DNA from: IMCC26207 sp037141255
GTDB lineage: Bacteria > Actinomycetota > Acidimicrobiia > Acidimicrobiales > Microtrichaceae
DNA: 16,834 bases
Reading direction: 5' to 3'
Assembly: GCA_037141255.1 (NCBI GenBank)
Contig: JBAXCX010000064.1
Location: 1 to 16,834, forward strand
Part shown: positions 1 through 7,634 of the stretch, one piece after another
Layout: the number at the start of each line of letters is the position of its first letter
How positions within the stretch are numbered: position 1 is the first letter of the stretch
Notes under the pieces: model-generated
The model's input: the letters and a program-made list of their open reading frames with translations, nothing else
The model's database searches: none
Told to the model about the DNA's origin: nothing
Translations under genes and position numbers: made by a program

Positions 1-1427
1 GGAATCAAGACTCGAGTGACGCCGAGTTCTTCGGCTATGGCCCAGGCATGCACGGCACCGTTTCCGCCGTAGGCAATCAGCGACAGCTCTCGGGCATCCG
101 CGCCGTAGCCAGCGAGAACCTTCCGTGTTGCAGCTGCCATATTTGCATTGACGATTCGTTCCACGCCCCATGCGGCCTTGATGAGGTCAACACCGAGAGG
201 CTCGGCAACCTCAGTGCGAATCGCCTCTCGGGCAGCCTCAAGGTCGAGGTCCATGCGACCGTCAGCAAATCCGGTGGGCCGGAGGTACCCGAGTACGGCG
301 TCAGCGTCGGTGACTGTTGGACGGGTCCCGCCCCGGCCGTAACAAGCTGGTCCTGGCTGCGCCCCCGCTGATTCCGGACCAACCAGAAGCGTTCCCTGCC
401 GCACCCGGGCGATTGATCCTCCACCAGCGCCGATGCATTGAATGTCCACCATTGGTAAGCCGATGTAGTAGCGGTAACGCCAGTTCCAATCGGCCTTTAC
501 CTCGGGCAGGCCGTCTCGGACTAGGCAAATATCAAAGCTGGTGCCGCCCATATCGATTGCTACAAACTCAGTGACTCCTGCCTCGGCTGCAGCCCGAGCA
601 GCTCCGATCACGCCGCCGGTGGGCCCGGACCCAAGCAGTGTCACTGCCCGATGCGAAACATACGAAGGAGGCATGACGCCTCCGGTTGCTTGCATTAGGA
701 GCAGCGGTGCTGTGCAGCCGGCACTCTGGAGTTTTTGTTCGAGTTGTTCCACATACATGGTGATTCTCGGAGCGGTATAGGCGTTGACCAGCGTGGTTGA
801 GGTGCGCTCGAACTCAGGCCCGCGAGCCATGACCTCATGAGACAGTGAAATATGAGCCACCTCGGGGTACTCCTCCAGAATGATCTCTCTCGCCCGAAGT
901 TCATGGGATGGGTCAACGAAAGAGAAGAGAAAGACCACCGCAATTGACTCAACTCCAAGTTGTTTGAGTCTTTGAACTCCGCAGCGCACGGCTGCTTCAT
1001 CAAGTGCGAGAAGTTCTTCCCCGAGGTAGTCCATGCGTTGCGGAATTGGAATTCGAGCTCGCCGCCGCGCAATGGGCGCGGGAGCCGGATAGGAAGGGTC
1101 CCAGATTTGTTCCTTGTGGACCCGCCGCATCTCGATCTCGTCGCGATGGCCTTCGGTCACGAGCATCCCGGTGATGGCACCATCCATCTCGATCATCGTG
1201 TTATCAGCAGTGGTGGTCCCATGTACGAGTACCTCGATCAGCGTGCAAAACTCGATGAGCTCTGTCCCCTCGCGTTCAGCAAGAAGTGCGAGGCCGTTCA
1301 TCACGCCAACGGATTGGTCCGCCGGGGTGGTAGCGGTTTTGTCAAGCAATACCGCTCCTTGCGGAGTGACGCAGATCAAGTCTGTAAACGTGCCACCTAC
1401 GTCAATCCCTACCCTGTACCCGCTCAC
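1..1427 (-). CDS. Hydantoinase/oxoprolinase subunit A family protein (HyuA-like), partial, 3' end outside window
   Basis: The frame stays open from a GTG at 1427 to the left window edge, giving 475 codons of a family that usually has about 650-700. Visible family motifs in order are an N-terminal actin-like ATPase signature (GIDVGGTFTDL), a TTTADNTM segment (the family's HGTT-A-N region), ATGGVMP, LLGSGPTGGV, DMGGTSFDI, IGAGGGSIARV and GAQPGPACYGRGG. HyuA proteins supply the ATP-using half of hydantoinases, 5-oxoprolinases and acetone/acetophenone carboxylases. The start overlaps the hyuB stop by four bases (GTGA), implying translational coupling, and no other start fits the conserved N-terminus. 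The exact substrate cannot be deduced; hydantoin itself is only one possibility. No frameshift was seen. Confidence 0.93.
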   Translation of the reverse strand, partial: MSGYRVGIDVGGTFTDLICVTPQGAVLLDKTATTPADQSVGVMNGLALLAEREGTELIEFCTLIEVLVHGTTTADNTMIEMDGAITGMLVTEGHRDEIEMRRVHKEQIWDPSYPAPAPIARRRARIPIPQRMDYLGEELLALDEAAVRCGVQRLKQLGVESIAVVFLFSFVDPSHELRAREIILEEYPEVAHISLSHEVMARGPEFERTSTTLVNAYTAPRITMYVEQLEQKLQSAGCTAPLLLMQATGGVMPPSYVSHRAVTLLGSGPTGGVIGAARAAAEAGVTEFVAIDMGGTSFDICLVRDGLPEVKADWNWRYRYYIGLPMVDIQCIGAGGGSIARVRQGTLLVGPESAGAQPGPACYGRGGTRPTVTDADAVLGYLRPTGFADGRMDLDLEAAREAIRTEVAEPLGVDLIKAAWGVERIVNANMAAATRKVLAGYGADARELSLIAYGGNGAVHAWAIAEELGVTRVLI

Positions 1428-3289
1428 TTCGTACCGCCTGACTGAGCAGCACCTGTCTGCGCAGCATCTGGGCGTTGGGCACGGAGTTCGGTGCGCAGCG
1501 CTGTGGTCTGAGCAAGATCGAGCGCCAGGCTCAGATCGTCGAGTGATCCAGTCAGCACAACCCCGTACTCGCTGCGTGCCGCTGCATGAGAAACATATTC
1601 GTCGAGGACGTCATCAAGCACCGCTTGTGGATCGCGATCGAGTGGGTCCCCCCATCCGCCGCCACCCCCGTAGTCATAGCGAATGCGTTGGCCTGCAGCG
1701 AGCGGAAGCCAGTCAGCAGTGTGCGCAACCACGACCTCATCTGCATCACCGTCTCGCAGCACCAACTTGTTTGGCTCACCGCTGTGGCCACCGGCAATTC
1801 CAGGCATGGGGTATTTCATTCCAACTACATAGGTGTAGACGCGCGCATCAACTCGAACCTCTTTGACGTAATGGCTTCCGCACAGCCCGCGCCACTCGCC
1901 AGCGCCACCAGAGTCAGTGCGGTAATCCCGAGCCCATTGAATATGCGGGTACAAGCTTTCGTTGATCTCAGCAGTGGCTTTCCATAAATTTCCGAAGGCA
2001 GCCGCTTGGCAACCCCATGCATCCATCCCGTATGCGGCGTTGCACCAACCGGCATACACCTCGGCTGAATGGTCAGTAAATTGCAGTCCCGTGTGCGGGT
2101 CGGTTCCCATGATGACCGTTGGTATCCCCGTTTTGTACACCTGCGGTACAGCCCGTTTAGGAAGTACCCCTTGAAGCGCAAGTGCAATCACCTCTCCGAC
2201 TTCAGCACCCGGGTGGTGAGTCCCGGCTGATACTGGGCGATTCGCAACGGGATTGAGTACGCACCCTTCGGGGATGATGAGTTCAATGGACTCGAAGAAG
2301 CCTTCGTTCTTCGGTATGTCCGGGTCCATCATCGCTGCGATTTGGCCGACGGTGTAGCCCCGAGTGTTCCCGTAGGTCGACCAAGCCTGCAGTTCCTGTC
2401 GGGTATCGGACCCGGTGAAGTCAATACACAGGTCCTCTCCCGCCACCGTGATCGTGCAGGCCAATCGCACGTCTGGGTTTCCGAGCGGATCGTGATCCAC
2501 AAAGCACTCCGCTGAATATGAGCCATCGGGCCAGGCTGAGACTTCCTCTCGAAAGCGTCGCGAGGCGTAATCGATCATGTAGTCCACCGAGGCCTCGACG
2601 GTCTCTGCGCTATGACGCAAAATCATGTCCTCAAGCCGCCGAACTGCTAACTGCGCTGCGCCGATCTGTGCACGCAGGTCGCCGGCGTGATCGGGTAGGC
2701 GGTTGTTCACTGCCATGGCGTAGAGCACGTCGCGACGCTCCACTCCTTGGTCCACCACTTTGACTACCGGCCACCGTGATCCCTCACCCCAGACGTCGTT
2801 CGCTGTCACGTTGTATCCGCCAGGTACTGCGCCGCCGGTGTCGCCGTGATGGCACTGAATGCTTGCGATAAGCACCATTTTAGAACTGCCATCGCTGTCT
2901 GTGGCGAAAATTGGTGCGAACACGTTGTAGTCAGGAAGGTGACCGCCACCGTGGTACGGATCGTTCGAAACGAATACATCGCCGGGCCGAAACTCATCCG
3001 GCCCTAAAAAGTCAAGCGCAAAGCGCACGGGCAGCGTGGAGGTCAGCATGAACTGCGGGATGCCCACTGACAGCGCAGCAAGCCTGCCGCTCGCATCCAA
3101 AATGGTGGCATTGCGCTCATTCGATTGATTGAGGATCGGTGTGGTGGCCGTGCGTGAAACGAACACGGCCATCTCGAAACACACGGTCTCCATTTCGCCA
3201 CGAATCACCTCGGAAGTGACGGGGTCAACTGCCACAGAAGAACCCTTGCGTTCGCGCGGTGCGGAGAGCGTTCTTGGATCAATGTGCAT
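1424..3289 (-). CDS. Hydantoinase/oxoprolinase subunit B family protein (HyuB-like)
   Basis: A 621-residue protein whose ATG at 3289 is preceded by a strong GGGGGAG ribosome site five bases upstream. The HyuB fold is recognised from VDPVTSEVIRGEM near residue 21, the NDPYHGGGHLPD block near 109-120, CHHGDTGG, and the C-terminal GGGGGWGDPLDRDP block near 540-554. The last 67 residues are a less conserved tail. HyuB partners HyuA to form an ATP-dependent amidohydrolase (hydantoinase, oxoprolinase) or, in relatives, a carboxylase. Here hyuB precedes hyuA and overlaps it by four bases, so the two subunits are likely made together. The gene is read away from the palindrome at 3324-3345 and diverges from the amidohydrolase operon, so shared control is likely. 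Substrate unknown. Confidence 0.93.
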   Translation of the reverse strand: MHIDPRTLSAPRERKGSSVAVDPVTSEVIRGEMETVCFEMAVFVSRTATTPILNQSNERNATILDASGRLAALSVGIPQFMLTSTLPVRFALDFLGPDEFRPGDVFVSNDPYHGGGHLPDYNVFAPIFATDSDGSSKMVLIASIQCHHGDTGGAVPGGYNVTANDVWGEGSRWPVVKVVDQGVERRDVLYAMAVNNRLPDHAGDLRAQIGAAQLAVRRLEDMILRHSAETVEASVDYMIDYASRRFREEVSAWPDGSYSAECFVDHDPLGNPDVRLACTITVAGEDLCIDFTGSDTRQELQAWSTYGNTRGYTVGQIAAMMDPDIPKNEGFFESIELIIPEGCVLNPVANRPVSAGTHHPGAEVGEVIALALQGVLPKRAVPQVYKTGIPTVIMGTDPHTGLQFTDHSAEVYAGWCNAAYGMDAWGCQAAAFGNLWKATAEINESLYPHIQWARDYRTDSGGAGEWRGLCGSHYVKEVRVDARVYTYVVGMKYPMPGIAGGHSGEPNKLVLRDGDADEVVVAHTADWLPLAAGQRIRYDYGGGGGWGDPLDRDPQAVLDDVLDEYVSHAAARSEYGVVLTGSLDDLSLALDLAQTTALRTELRAQRPDAAQTGAAQSGGTK

Positions 3290-3323
3290 AGTTGCTCCCC
3301 CTTTTCGATGACCTCCACTCGTC

Positions 3324-3345
3324 TAACTGACATGGACGTCAGTTA
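3324..3345. promoter_or_regulatory. Putative TetR-type operator, site 1 (hyuBA / amidohydrolase divergent promoter)
   Basis: A perfect inverted repeat with 8-base arms, TAACTGAC and GTCAGTTA, and a 6-base spacer ATGGAC. It lies between the divergent hyuB and amidohydrolase genes, 34 bases upstream of the hyuB start. The same core, AACTGACA-N4-CGTCAGTT, recurs at 7597-7616 and 14130-14155. Size and symmetry match operators of TetR-family repressors; the TetR gene at 11644 is the candidate binder. On the plus strand the left arm contains a CTGACA that could act as a -35, with TACCCT at 3352-3357 as a loose -10 (19-base spacing). Function is inferred from position and recurrence. Confidence 0.8.
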
Positions 3346-3400
3346 CAAGGCTACCCTGTAGGACAGGCCGAGGAATCGCGAATGAGTGGAGCCGCTTGCT

Positions 3401-4624
3401 ATGGAGTTACCGAAGATCATCAGTGTTGACGACCATGTTGTCGAGCCGCCACATGTGTGGCAGACCTGGCTGCCCGAAAAGCATCGAGAGAAGGGCCCGC
3501 GCGTTGAGCGCGCCAACTGGGGGCCTTTTGTTCACAAGGCGGGCGCTCGTTATGACAACACGATGGATCCAGATGGGCAACCCGGTGACTACTGGGTATA
3601 CGAGGATCGCGTCATTTATGTGCATAAGAGCTTTGTTGCCATTCCGCTTTCTGCAACTCCAGGCGGCGATCTGAGCAAGTTTGACCGAACCGTTATGCAG
3701 ATGGTGCCTCTTACGTATGACGAGATGCGGCCGGGTTGCTATGACCGGGATGCGCGAGTCAAAGAGTTCGAGGTCAACTGGGTTGACGGCTCGTTGCCGT
3801 TCCCAACCTTCCCGCGTTTTTGTGGGCAGACCTTTATGGAAGGCCAAGACAAGGACCTGGCTTTGGCCTGCGTGCGTGCCTACAACGACTGGATGGTTGA
3901 GGAATGGTGCGAGCCCTCGAACGGGGTCAACATTCCGCTCTGCATTATTCCGATGTGGGACCCACAGCTTGCGGCGGAGGAGGTAATTCGTAACGCCAAG
4001 CGGGGGGTTCACGCAGTCTGCTTTTCTGAGATCCCAACCAAGCTCAAGCTTCCCAGCATTCACACTGGGTACTGGGATCCGTTCTTTGCGGCTTGCAATG
4101 ATCATGCCGTCACCATCTGCATGCATATCGGGTCCTCCTCAACGAACCCAGCGGCATCCCCAGACTCTCCTCCCGCTGTAGGTGGAACGCTGGCATTCAA
4201 CAACGCGTTCACCTCGATGGTGGACTGGCTGTTCTCGGGAAAGCTGATTGAGTTCCCTGAACTCCGTCTTGCTTATTCAGAGGGCCAGATCGGATGGATC
4301 CCATATGTCCTTGAGCGTGCTGACACGGTCTGGGAACATCACGATGCTTGGATGCATACAAAAGAACGCATCCCCGAGCCCCCATCGAACTACTACTGGG
4401 ATCGCATCTTTGGCTGCTTCACTGCAGATCATCATGGCCTGGTCAACCTGAGTGCCGTGGGCGAGAACAACATCTGTTTTGAGACTGACTACCCACATAC
4501 CGATACCTCGTGGCCCTTTACCAAGGAGTATGTCGAGAAGATGGTCATCGGGCTCTCTGACGAGGTTATTTATAAGGTTCTGCGCGGCAACGCCATCAAG
4601 ATGTTGTCGCTCGACAGGGTGTAA
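3401..4624 (+). CDS. Amidohydrolase-2 family metal-dependent hydrolase/decarboxylase (paralogue 1)
   Basis: A 407-residue TIM-barrel protein of the amidohydrolase-2 (ACMSD-like) family. Likely metal ligands are D10 and H12 in SVDDHVVEPP, H242 in CMHIGSSS and D363 in ETDYPHTD. The family includes hydrolases and non-oxidative decarboxylases, so the reaction is open. The ATG at 3401 is chosen because it gives an N-terminus like that of the paralogue at 14737 and has GGAG ten bases upstream; a GTG at 3386 would add five residues. It is the first gene of a four-gene operon and lies just after the palindrome at 3324-3345. Relative to the paralogue it has an insert of about 30 residues (roughly 45-95). 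No signal peptide is seen, so it should be cytosolic. Confidence 0.9.
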   Translation: MELPKIISVDDHVVEPPHVWQTWLPEKHREKGPRVERANWGPFVHKAGARYDNTMDPDGQPGDYWVYEDRVIYVHKSFVAIPLSATPGGDLSKFDRTVMQMVPLTYDEMRPGCYDRDARVKEFEVNWVDGSLPFPTFPRFCGQTFMEGQDKDLALACVRAYNDWMVEEWCEPSNGVNIPLCIIPMWDPQLAAEEVIRNAKRGVHAVCFSEIPTKLKLPSIHTGYWDPFFAACNDHAVTICMHIGSSSTNPAASPDSPPAVGGTLAFNNAFTSMVDWLFSGKLIEFPELRLAYSEGQIGWIPYVLERADTVWEHHDAWMHTKERIPEPPSNYYWDRIFGCFTADHHGLVNLSAVGENNICFETDYPHTDTSWPFTKEYVEKMVIGLSDEVIYKVLRGNAIKMLSLDRV

Positions 4625-4629
4625 CGAAC

Positions 4630-5385
4630 TTGGCCGCAGGGGTGCTGGTCGAACAAATCCAGACGGTTCTAGTCGTGACATTGGATGACCCTGACCGTTT
4701 GAATACCTATGACGGGGCAACTCTCAAGGCACTCCGCGCAGCGTGGAACCAGCTTGATCAAAACCCAGAACTTCGAGCGGGAGTGCTCACCGCTTCCGGC
4801 ACGCGAGCGTTCTGCGCCGGTGCAAACGTTCAGGCAGTAGCCGCTGGTGGCTTCAACGATCCGCCTTATCCCGAACTGGCCGAGAGCGTCTCAGTCAAGC
4901 CAGTTCTGGCCGCGATCGAGGGATTCTGTTTGGGCGGGGGCATGATGATTGCCTGCGGATGTGACCTTCGGGTGGCGGGTGAATCCGCAGTGTTTGGCTT
5001 GCCCGAGTCTCAATGGAATCTGCCTGCACAGTGGCTTGGAGCACTCGCTCGCCAACTCCTGCCGGCGCACGCTCTTGAACTAGCGCTCTTCGGGGATGCT
5101 CGACTTCCGGCGCAGCGACTCTATGAGATGGGCTGGATCACTGCGGTGGTCGATGACGGGATGGCGCGAGCTACCTCAATCGAGATGGCGCAGAGAATCG
5201 GGCAGATGGCGCCACGGGCGGTTCGGTATTTCAAAGAGCTAGTTACTAGTAGCGGTTGGACAGCGCCATCGGAATCCTTGGCCCGAGGTATGGAACAAGC
5301 AGTTGAGCTCATGGGTATGTCTGATACCGCCGAGGGAGCTCGAGCCTTTCGCGAGGGTCGGCCCTCGCAGTTTCGAGACGAGTAG
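4630..5385 (+). CDS. Enoyl-CoA hydratase/isomerase family protein (crotonase fold), one catalytic Glu replaced
   Basis: A 251-residue crotonase. FCAGAN at 61-66 and CLGGG at 100-104 form the CoA/oxyanion-hole regions. Of the two glutamates used by classical hydratases (E119/E139 in E. coli FadB), the second is kept (E126 in GLPE) while the first position is methionine (M106 in GGGMM). Enoyl-CoA isomerases also use a single Glu at the second position, so isomerisation or another crotonase reaction is more likely than hydration; this is inference. The start is TTG at 4630, five bases after the amidohydrolase stop, with an AGGG about 11 bases upstream; GTG at 4642 is an alternative. The tight spacing places it in the same transcript as its neighbours. 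Confidence 0.88.
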   Translation: MAAGVLVEQIQTVLVVTLDDPDRLNTYDGATLKALRAAWNQLDQNPELRAGVLTASGTRAFCAGANVQAVAAGGFNDPPYPELAESVSVKPVLAAIEGFCLGGGMMIACGCDLRVAGESAVFGLPESQWNLPAQWLGALARQLLPAHALELALFGDARLPAQRLYEMGWITAVVDDGMARATSIEMAQRIGQMAPRAVRYFKELVTSSGWTAPSESLARGMEQAVELMGMSDTAEGARAFREGRPSQFRDE

Positions 5386-5389
5386 GCCA

Positions 5390-6592
5390 ATGCCTCAACC
5401 GGTCGGCGCAGAGTCTTGGGCGGAGTTTCTGGAGCAACTTCGGGAATTGGGTTCTGTTCTCTTTTCCCCTGATTTGCCTGATTCCGAACTGCACCGAACC
5501 GAGGGCAGCAGGTATGCGCTGCGCTTTCTTGCAGCAGGGATCCTTGACTGCGTTGAGTACATGGACCCATACGATCCGGAGTTCGTTCCGTGTATCGATC
5601 CGCGTATGTCCTGGGGCCTAGATAATCCTGATTGCAACTATGCGCTCTGCGGAGTTGACCCGGCCGGCCGCTACCGGATCTGGGGGAGTCCAGGTACGGC
5701 TCTGACATTCGAATTGCAGCTGAACACCGGACACTTTGCAGACGGACGAGCCACCGAGTGGAAGTCCGTGTCCTCGGTTCAGGGGACACAGCTGGATCAA
5801 GGCCCCGATGGATCCATTGAAATCTGGGTCAGCCCAGAGCCGCCCACTCAGGAGGACGCACCAGAACCTTGGTCCTACTGGCTCCAAACTCAGCCCGAGG
5901 CCACGCATCTTTTTCTTCGACAATATTTTGGCGACTGGGGACGCGAAGCACCCGCTTCGCTGTGTGTTGAACGGTTGGACCTATTGCTCCCGCCGCCCCC
6001 GCTTACGGAGCAGGAGCTTGGGCAGCGTCTCGATCTGCTCGGTCTGTGGCTGACCGATGGGGCACGCTGCTGGTCCGAGTGGGGACGTGCTTTGGCTCAG
6101 TCAAAGCCGGGGCCGATTCAGGCCTTCTTGCCGCCGAGTAACGCGACTGGTCTGACTGGTCAGGCCTACGGCATGGGTGGCTATGCCTGCGGGCCAGATG
6201 ATGCAGTGATCCTTGAGTTGTTGCCACCAGCCTGTTCGTACTGGTCGGTGCAACTCGCCACGTGGTTTTGGGAATCTGCAGCAGTTGGATCGCAGCAAGT
6301 GTCGCTGAATCACACCCAGGCAGTTGCAGATTCCGACGGGATAGTCAGGTTTGTCATTGCGCAGAGCGATCCCGGGGTAGCGAACTGGCTCGATCCTGCC
6401 GGCTACGAACAAGGCACACTCGCCGTCCGATTCCTGAGGGCAGATCAACTTCCGGAACTGAGTTACCGGCGAGTCCCTTTCGATCAAGTGCAACGGGAAC
6501 TTCCAGCAGGCACTGCGCGAGTGACACCACAGCAACGTTCAGAAATCCTCAGATCGCGTCGAGCTGACTTGCAGCGCAGGCTTCGTCGATGA
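5390..6592 (+). CDS. DUF1214 domain-containing protein
   Basis: A 400-residue protein starting at an ATG four bases after the crotonase stop; an in-frame upstream start at 5303 would lie inside the crotonase and is unlikely. It resembles the DUF1214 group of actinobacteria: an N-terminal region with RYALRFLAAGI, VEYMDPYDPEF and WGLDNPDCNYA, followed by GRYRIWG, then the C-terminal domain with SYWSVQLATWFWES, QVSLNHTQAV and a DPGVANWLDPAGYEQGTL block near residue 355. The biochemical function of this family is not established. Its overlap with the sulfotransferase gene (ATGA) implies coupled expression. No signal peptide or membrane segment was seen. Confidence 0.85.
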   Translation: MPQPVGAESWAEFLEQLRELGSVLFSPDLPDSELHRTEGSRYALRFLAAGILDCVEYMDPYDPEFVPCIDPRMSWGLDNPDCNYALCGVDPAGRYRIWGSPGTALTFELQLNTGHFADGRATEWKSVSSVQGTQLDQGPDGSIEIWVSPEPPTQEDAPEPWSYWLQTQPEATHLFLRQYFGDWGREAPASLCVERLDLLLPPPPLTEQELGQRLDLLGLWLTDGARCWSEWGRALAQSKPGPIQAFLPPSNATGLTGQAYGMGGYACGPDDAVILELLPPACSYWSVQLATWFWESAAVGSQQVSLNHTQAVADSDGIVRFVIAQSDPGVANWLDPAGYEQGTLAVRFLRADQLPELSYRRVPFDQVQRELPAGTARVTPQQRSEILRSRRADLQRRLRR

Positions 6593-7590
6593 GCGCGACT
6601 GCGCAACCTGCGCGCTTTGTTGTGGGAACCGGAAGGTGCGGCTCCACGCTGCTGTCGCGCATGCTCGCTCAGCACCGTGAAGTGGTCAGTCTTCATGAGG
6701 TGTTCACTGGCCTTGACTGGGGTCAACGATTCGCCGAAGGCACCCGTGAGGGGGCCGAGGTGGCAGCGTTGTTGGCAACGCCAAACCAAGTCATGACTGA
6801 CGTGTTGTCCCGCGGGTATCGAGCAGAAGAGGTCACCTACCCGTTTCGCCCACAGGATCGATACAGACACTCAGACCCGCTGCCCTGGATCTTGGTCTCG
6901 ACCCTGCCTGCCCTGAGCGAGCAGCCCGATGCGCTCTTCGATCTATCCATGGTTTGGCTGCAGGCTCGCTCATCAGCCCCGTTGGCTGATCATTATCGAG
7001 CGCTGTTCGCCTTCTGGGCTAGGAACGCGCAAGCCACGGTATGGATTGAACGCTCTGGATCCTCCGTTGACTACCTCAGTGACCTTCTACGGCTGTTTCC
7101 CGAGGCCAAGGTATTGCACCTGTATCGAGATGGTCGAGAGGTTGCGCTCAGTATGCGGGAACACCCCTTTTATCGCCTCGCTGTGCAGCTGTACTACGGG
7201 AAGATTCCCGATGGGGTAGACGCAGCGGATGACTCGGTTGAGGGAGTAGATCGACTGATTCGTGCTTGGCTTGAGTCCGAACCGCCGGTGGAACTCTTTG
7301 GGCAGTACTGGTCAGAGCAACTGGTACGCGGCCTTGATGCGACGCAGTCGCTGCCGGGCTCAACCCTGCACACCGTTGCCTTTGAAGACCTTGTGGTTCA
7401 ACCAGAAGAAGTCATTGCTCAGGCAGCCGACTTCTTTGAATTGCCTCTTGAGAGCAGCTTCGCTCGCCGCGCCGCAGATTTGGTGCGAGGACTTCCTGCA
7501 ACACGGTTCAACCTGCTTGATGCTGCTTCGGCTGAGGCTTTGACTACTGCCTGCACCGGCGGATTTGCGGCGCTGGCTCGCAACGCCTGA
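6589..7590 (+). CDS. Sulfotransferase family protein (PAPS-dependent type)
   Basis: A 333-residue protein starting at an ATG that overlaps the previous stop by four bases. The N-terminal GTGRCGSTLLSRML at 13-26 is the P-loop-like 5'-phosphosulfate motif of the sulfotransferase family. The 3'-phosphate motif follows as YRDGREVALSM, with R180 and S188 spaced eight apart, as in cytosolic sulfotransferases (R130 and S138 in estrogen sulfotransferase). Such enzymes move sulfate from PAPS to a hydroxyl or amine of a small molecule or glycan. The acceptor cannot be read. As the last gene of the amidohydrolase-crotonase-DUF1214 operon it is an odd companion for catabolic enzymes; it may act on a hydroxylated intermediate. 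It ends six bases before operator site 2. Confidence 0.85.
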   Translation: MSATAQPARFVVGTGRCGSTLLSRMLAQHREVVSLHEVFTGLDWGQRFAEGTREGAEVAALLATPNQVMTDVLSRGYRAEEVTYPFRPQDRYRHSDPLPWILVSTLPALSEQPDALFDLSMVWLQARSSAPLADHYRALFAFWARNAQATVWIERSGSSVDYLSDLLRLFPEAKVLHLYRDGREVALSMREHPFYRLAVQLYYGKIPDGVDAADDSVEGVDRLIRAWLESEPPVELFGQYWSEQLVRGLDATQSLPGSTLHTVAFEDLVVQPEEVIAQAADFFELPLESSFARRAADLVRGLPATRFNLLDAASAEALTTACTGGFAALARNA

Positions 7591-7596
7591 TAGCAA

Positions 7597-7616
7597 AACT
7601 GACACGGGCGTCAGTT
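7597..7616. promoter_or_regulatory. Putative TetR-type operator, site 2 (HDO gene promoter)
   Basis: A perfect inverted repeat AACTGAC / GTCAGTT with 6-base spacer ACGGGC. It fills the 44-base gap between the sulfotransferase stop and the HDO-like gene start. It matches sites 1 and 3 in both arms and also in the first (A) and last (C) spacer bases. It overlaps the -35 element predicted for the HDO gene, which fits a repressor blocking RNA polymerase. Its presence inside an otherwise co-directional run of genes indicates that the HDO gene has its own regulated promoter. Confidence 0.8.
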
Positions 7617-7628
7617 CCCTTCTATGGT
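7599..7628 (+). promoter_or_regulatory. Candidate promoter of the HDO-like gene, probably leaderless
   Basis: CTGACA at 7599-7604 (close to TTGACA) and TATGGT at 7623-7628 (close to TATAAT) are separated by 18 bases. Transcription would then begin about seven bases after the -10, at or next to the ATG at 7635, giving a leaderless mRNA. This agrees with the lack of a clear ribosome-binding site there and with the frequency of leaderless mRNAs in actinobacteria. The call rests on motif similarity only. Confidence 0.4.
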
Positions 7629-7634
7629 AGTGAG

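Noticed and set aside
1..1427. Possible broken hyuA gene, because short minus-strand frames appear in the region
   Set aside because: Translating from GTG 1427 gives one uninterrupted frame of 475 codons with all motifs in order; the gene is cut only by the window edge.
1114..1866. 250-codon plus-strand frame over the hyuB-hyuA junction
   Set aside because: Antisense to conserved HyuA and HyuB motifs; rich in Ser, Arg and Pro with no domain.
3355..3367. Small inverted repeat CCTGT-AGG-ACAGG in the amidohydrolase leader
   Set aside because: Five-base arms are expected by chance; it does not recur at the other two operator regions.
3407..4126. 239-codon minus-strand open frame opposite the first amidohydrolase gene
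   Set aside because: It lies fully antisense to a well-supported gene and shows no recognisable motif or domain; it is a shadow of coding GC bias.
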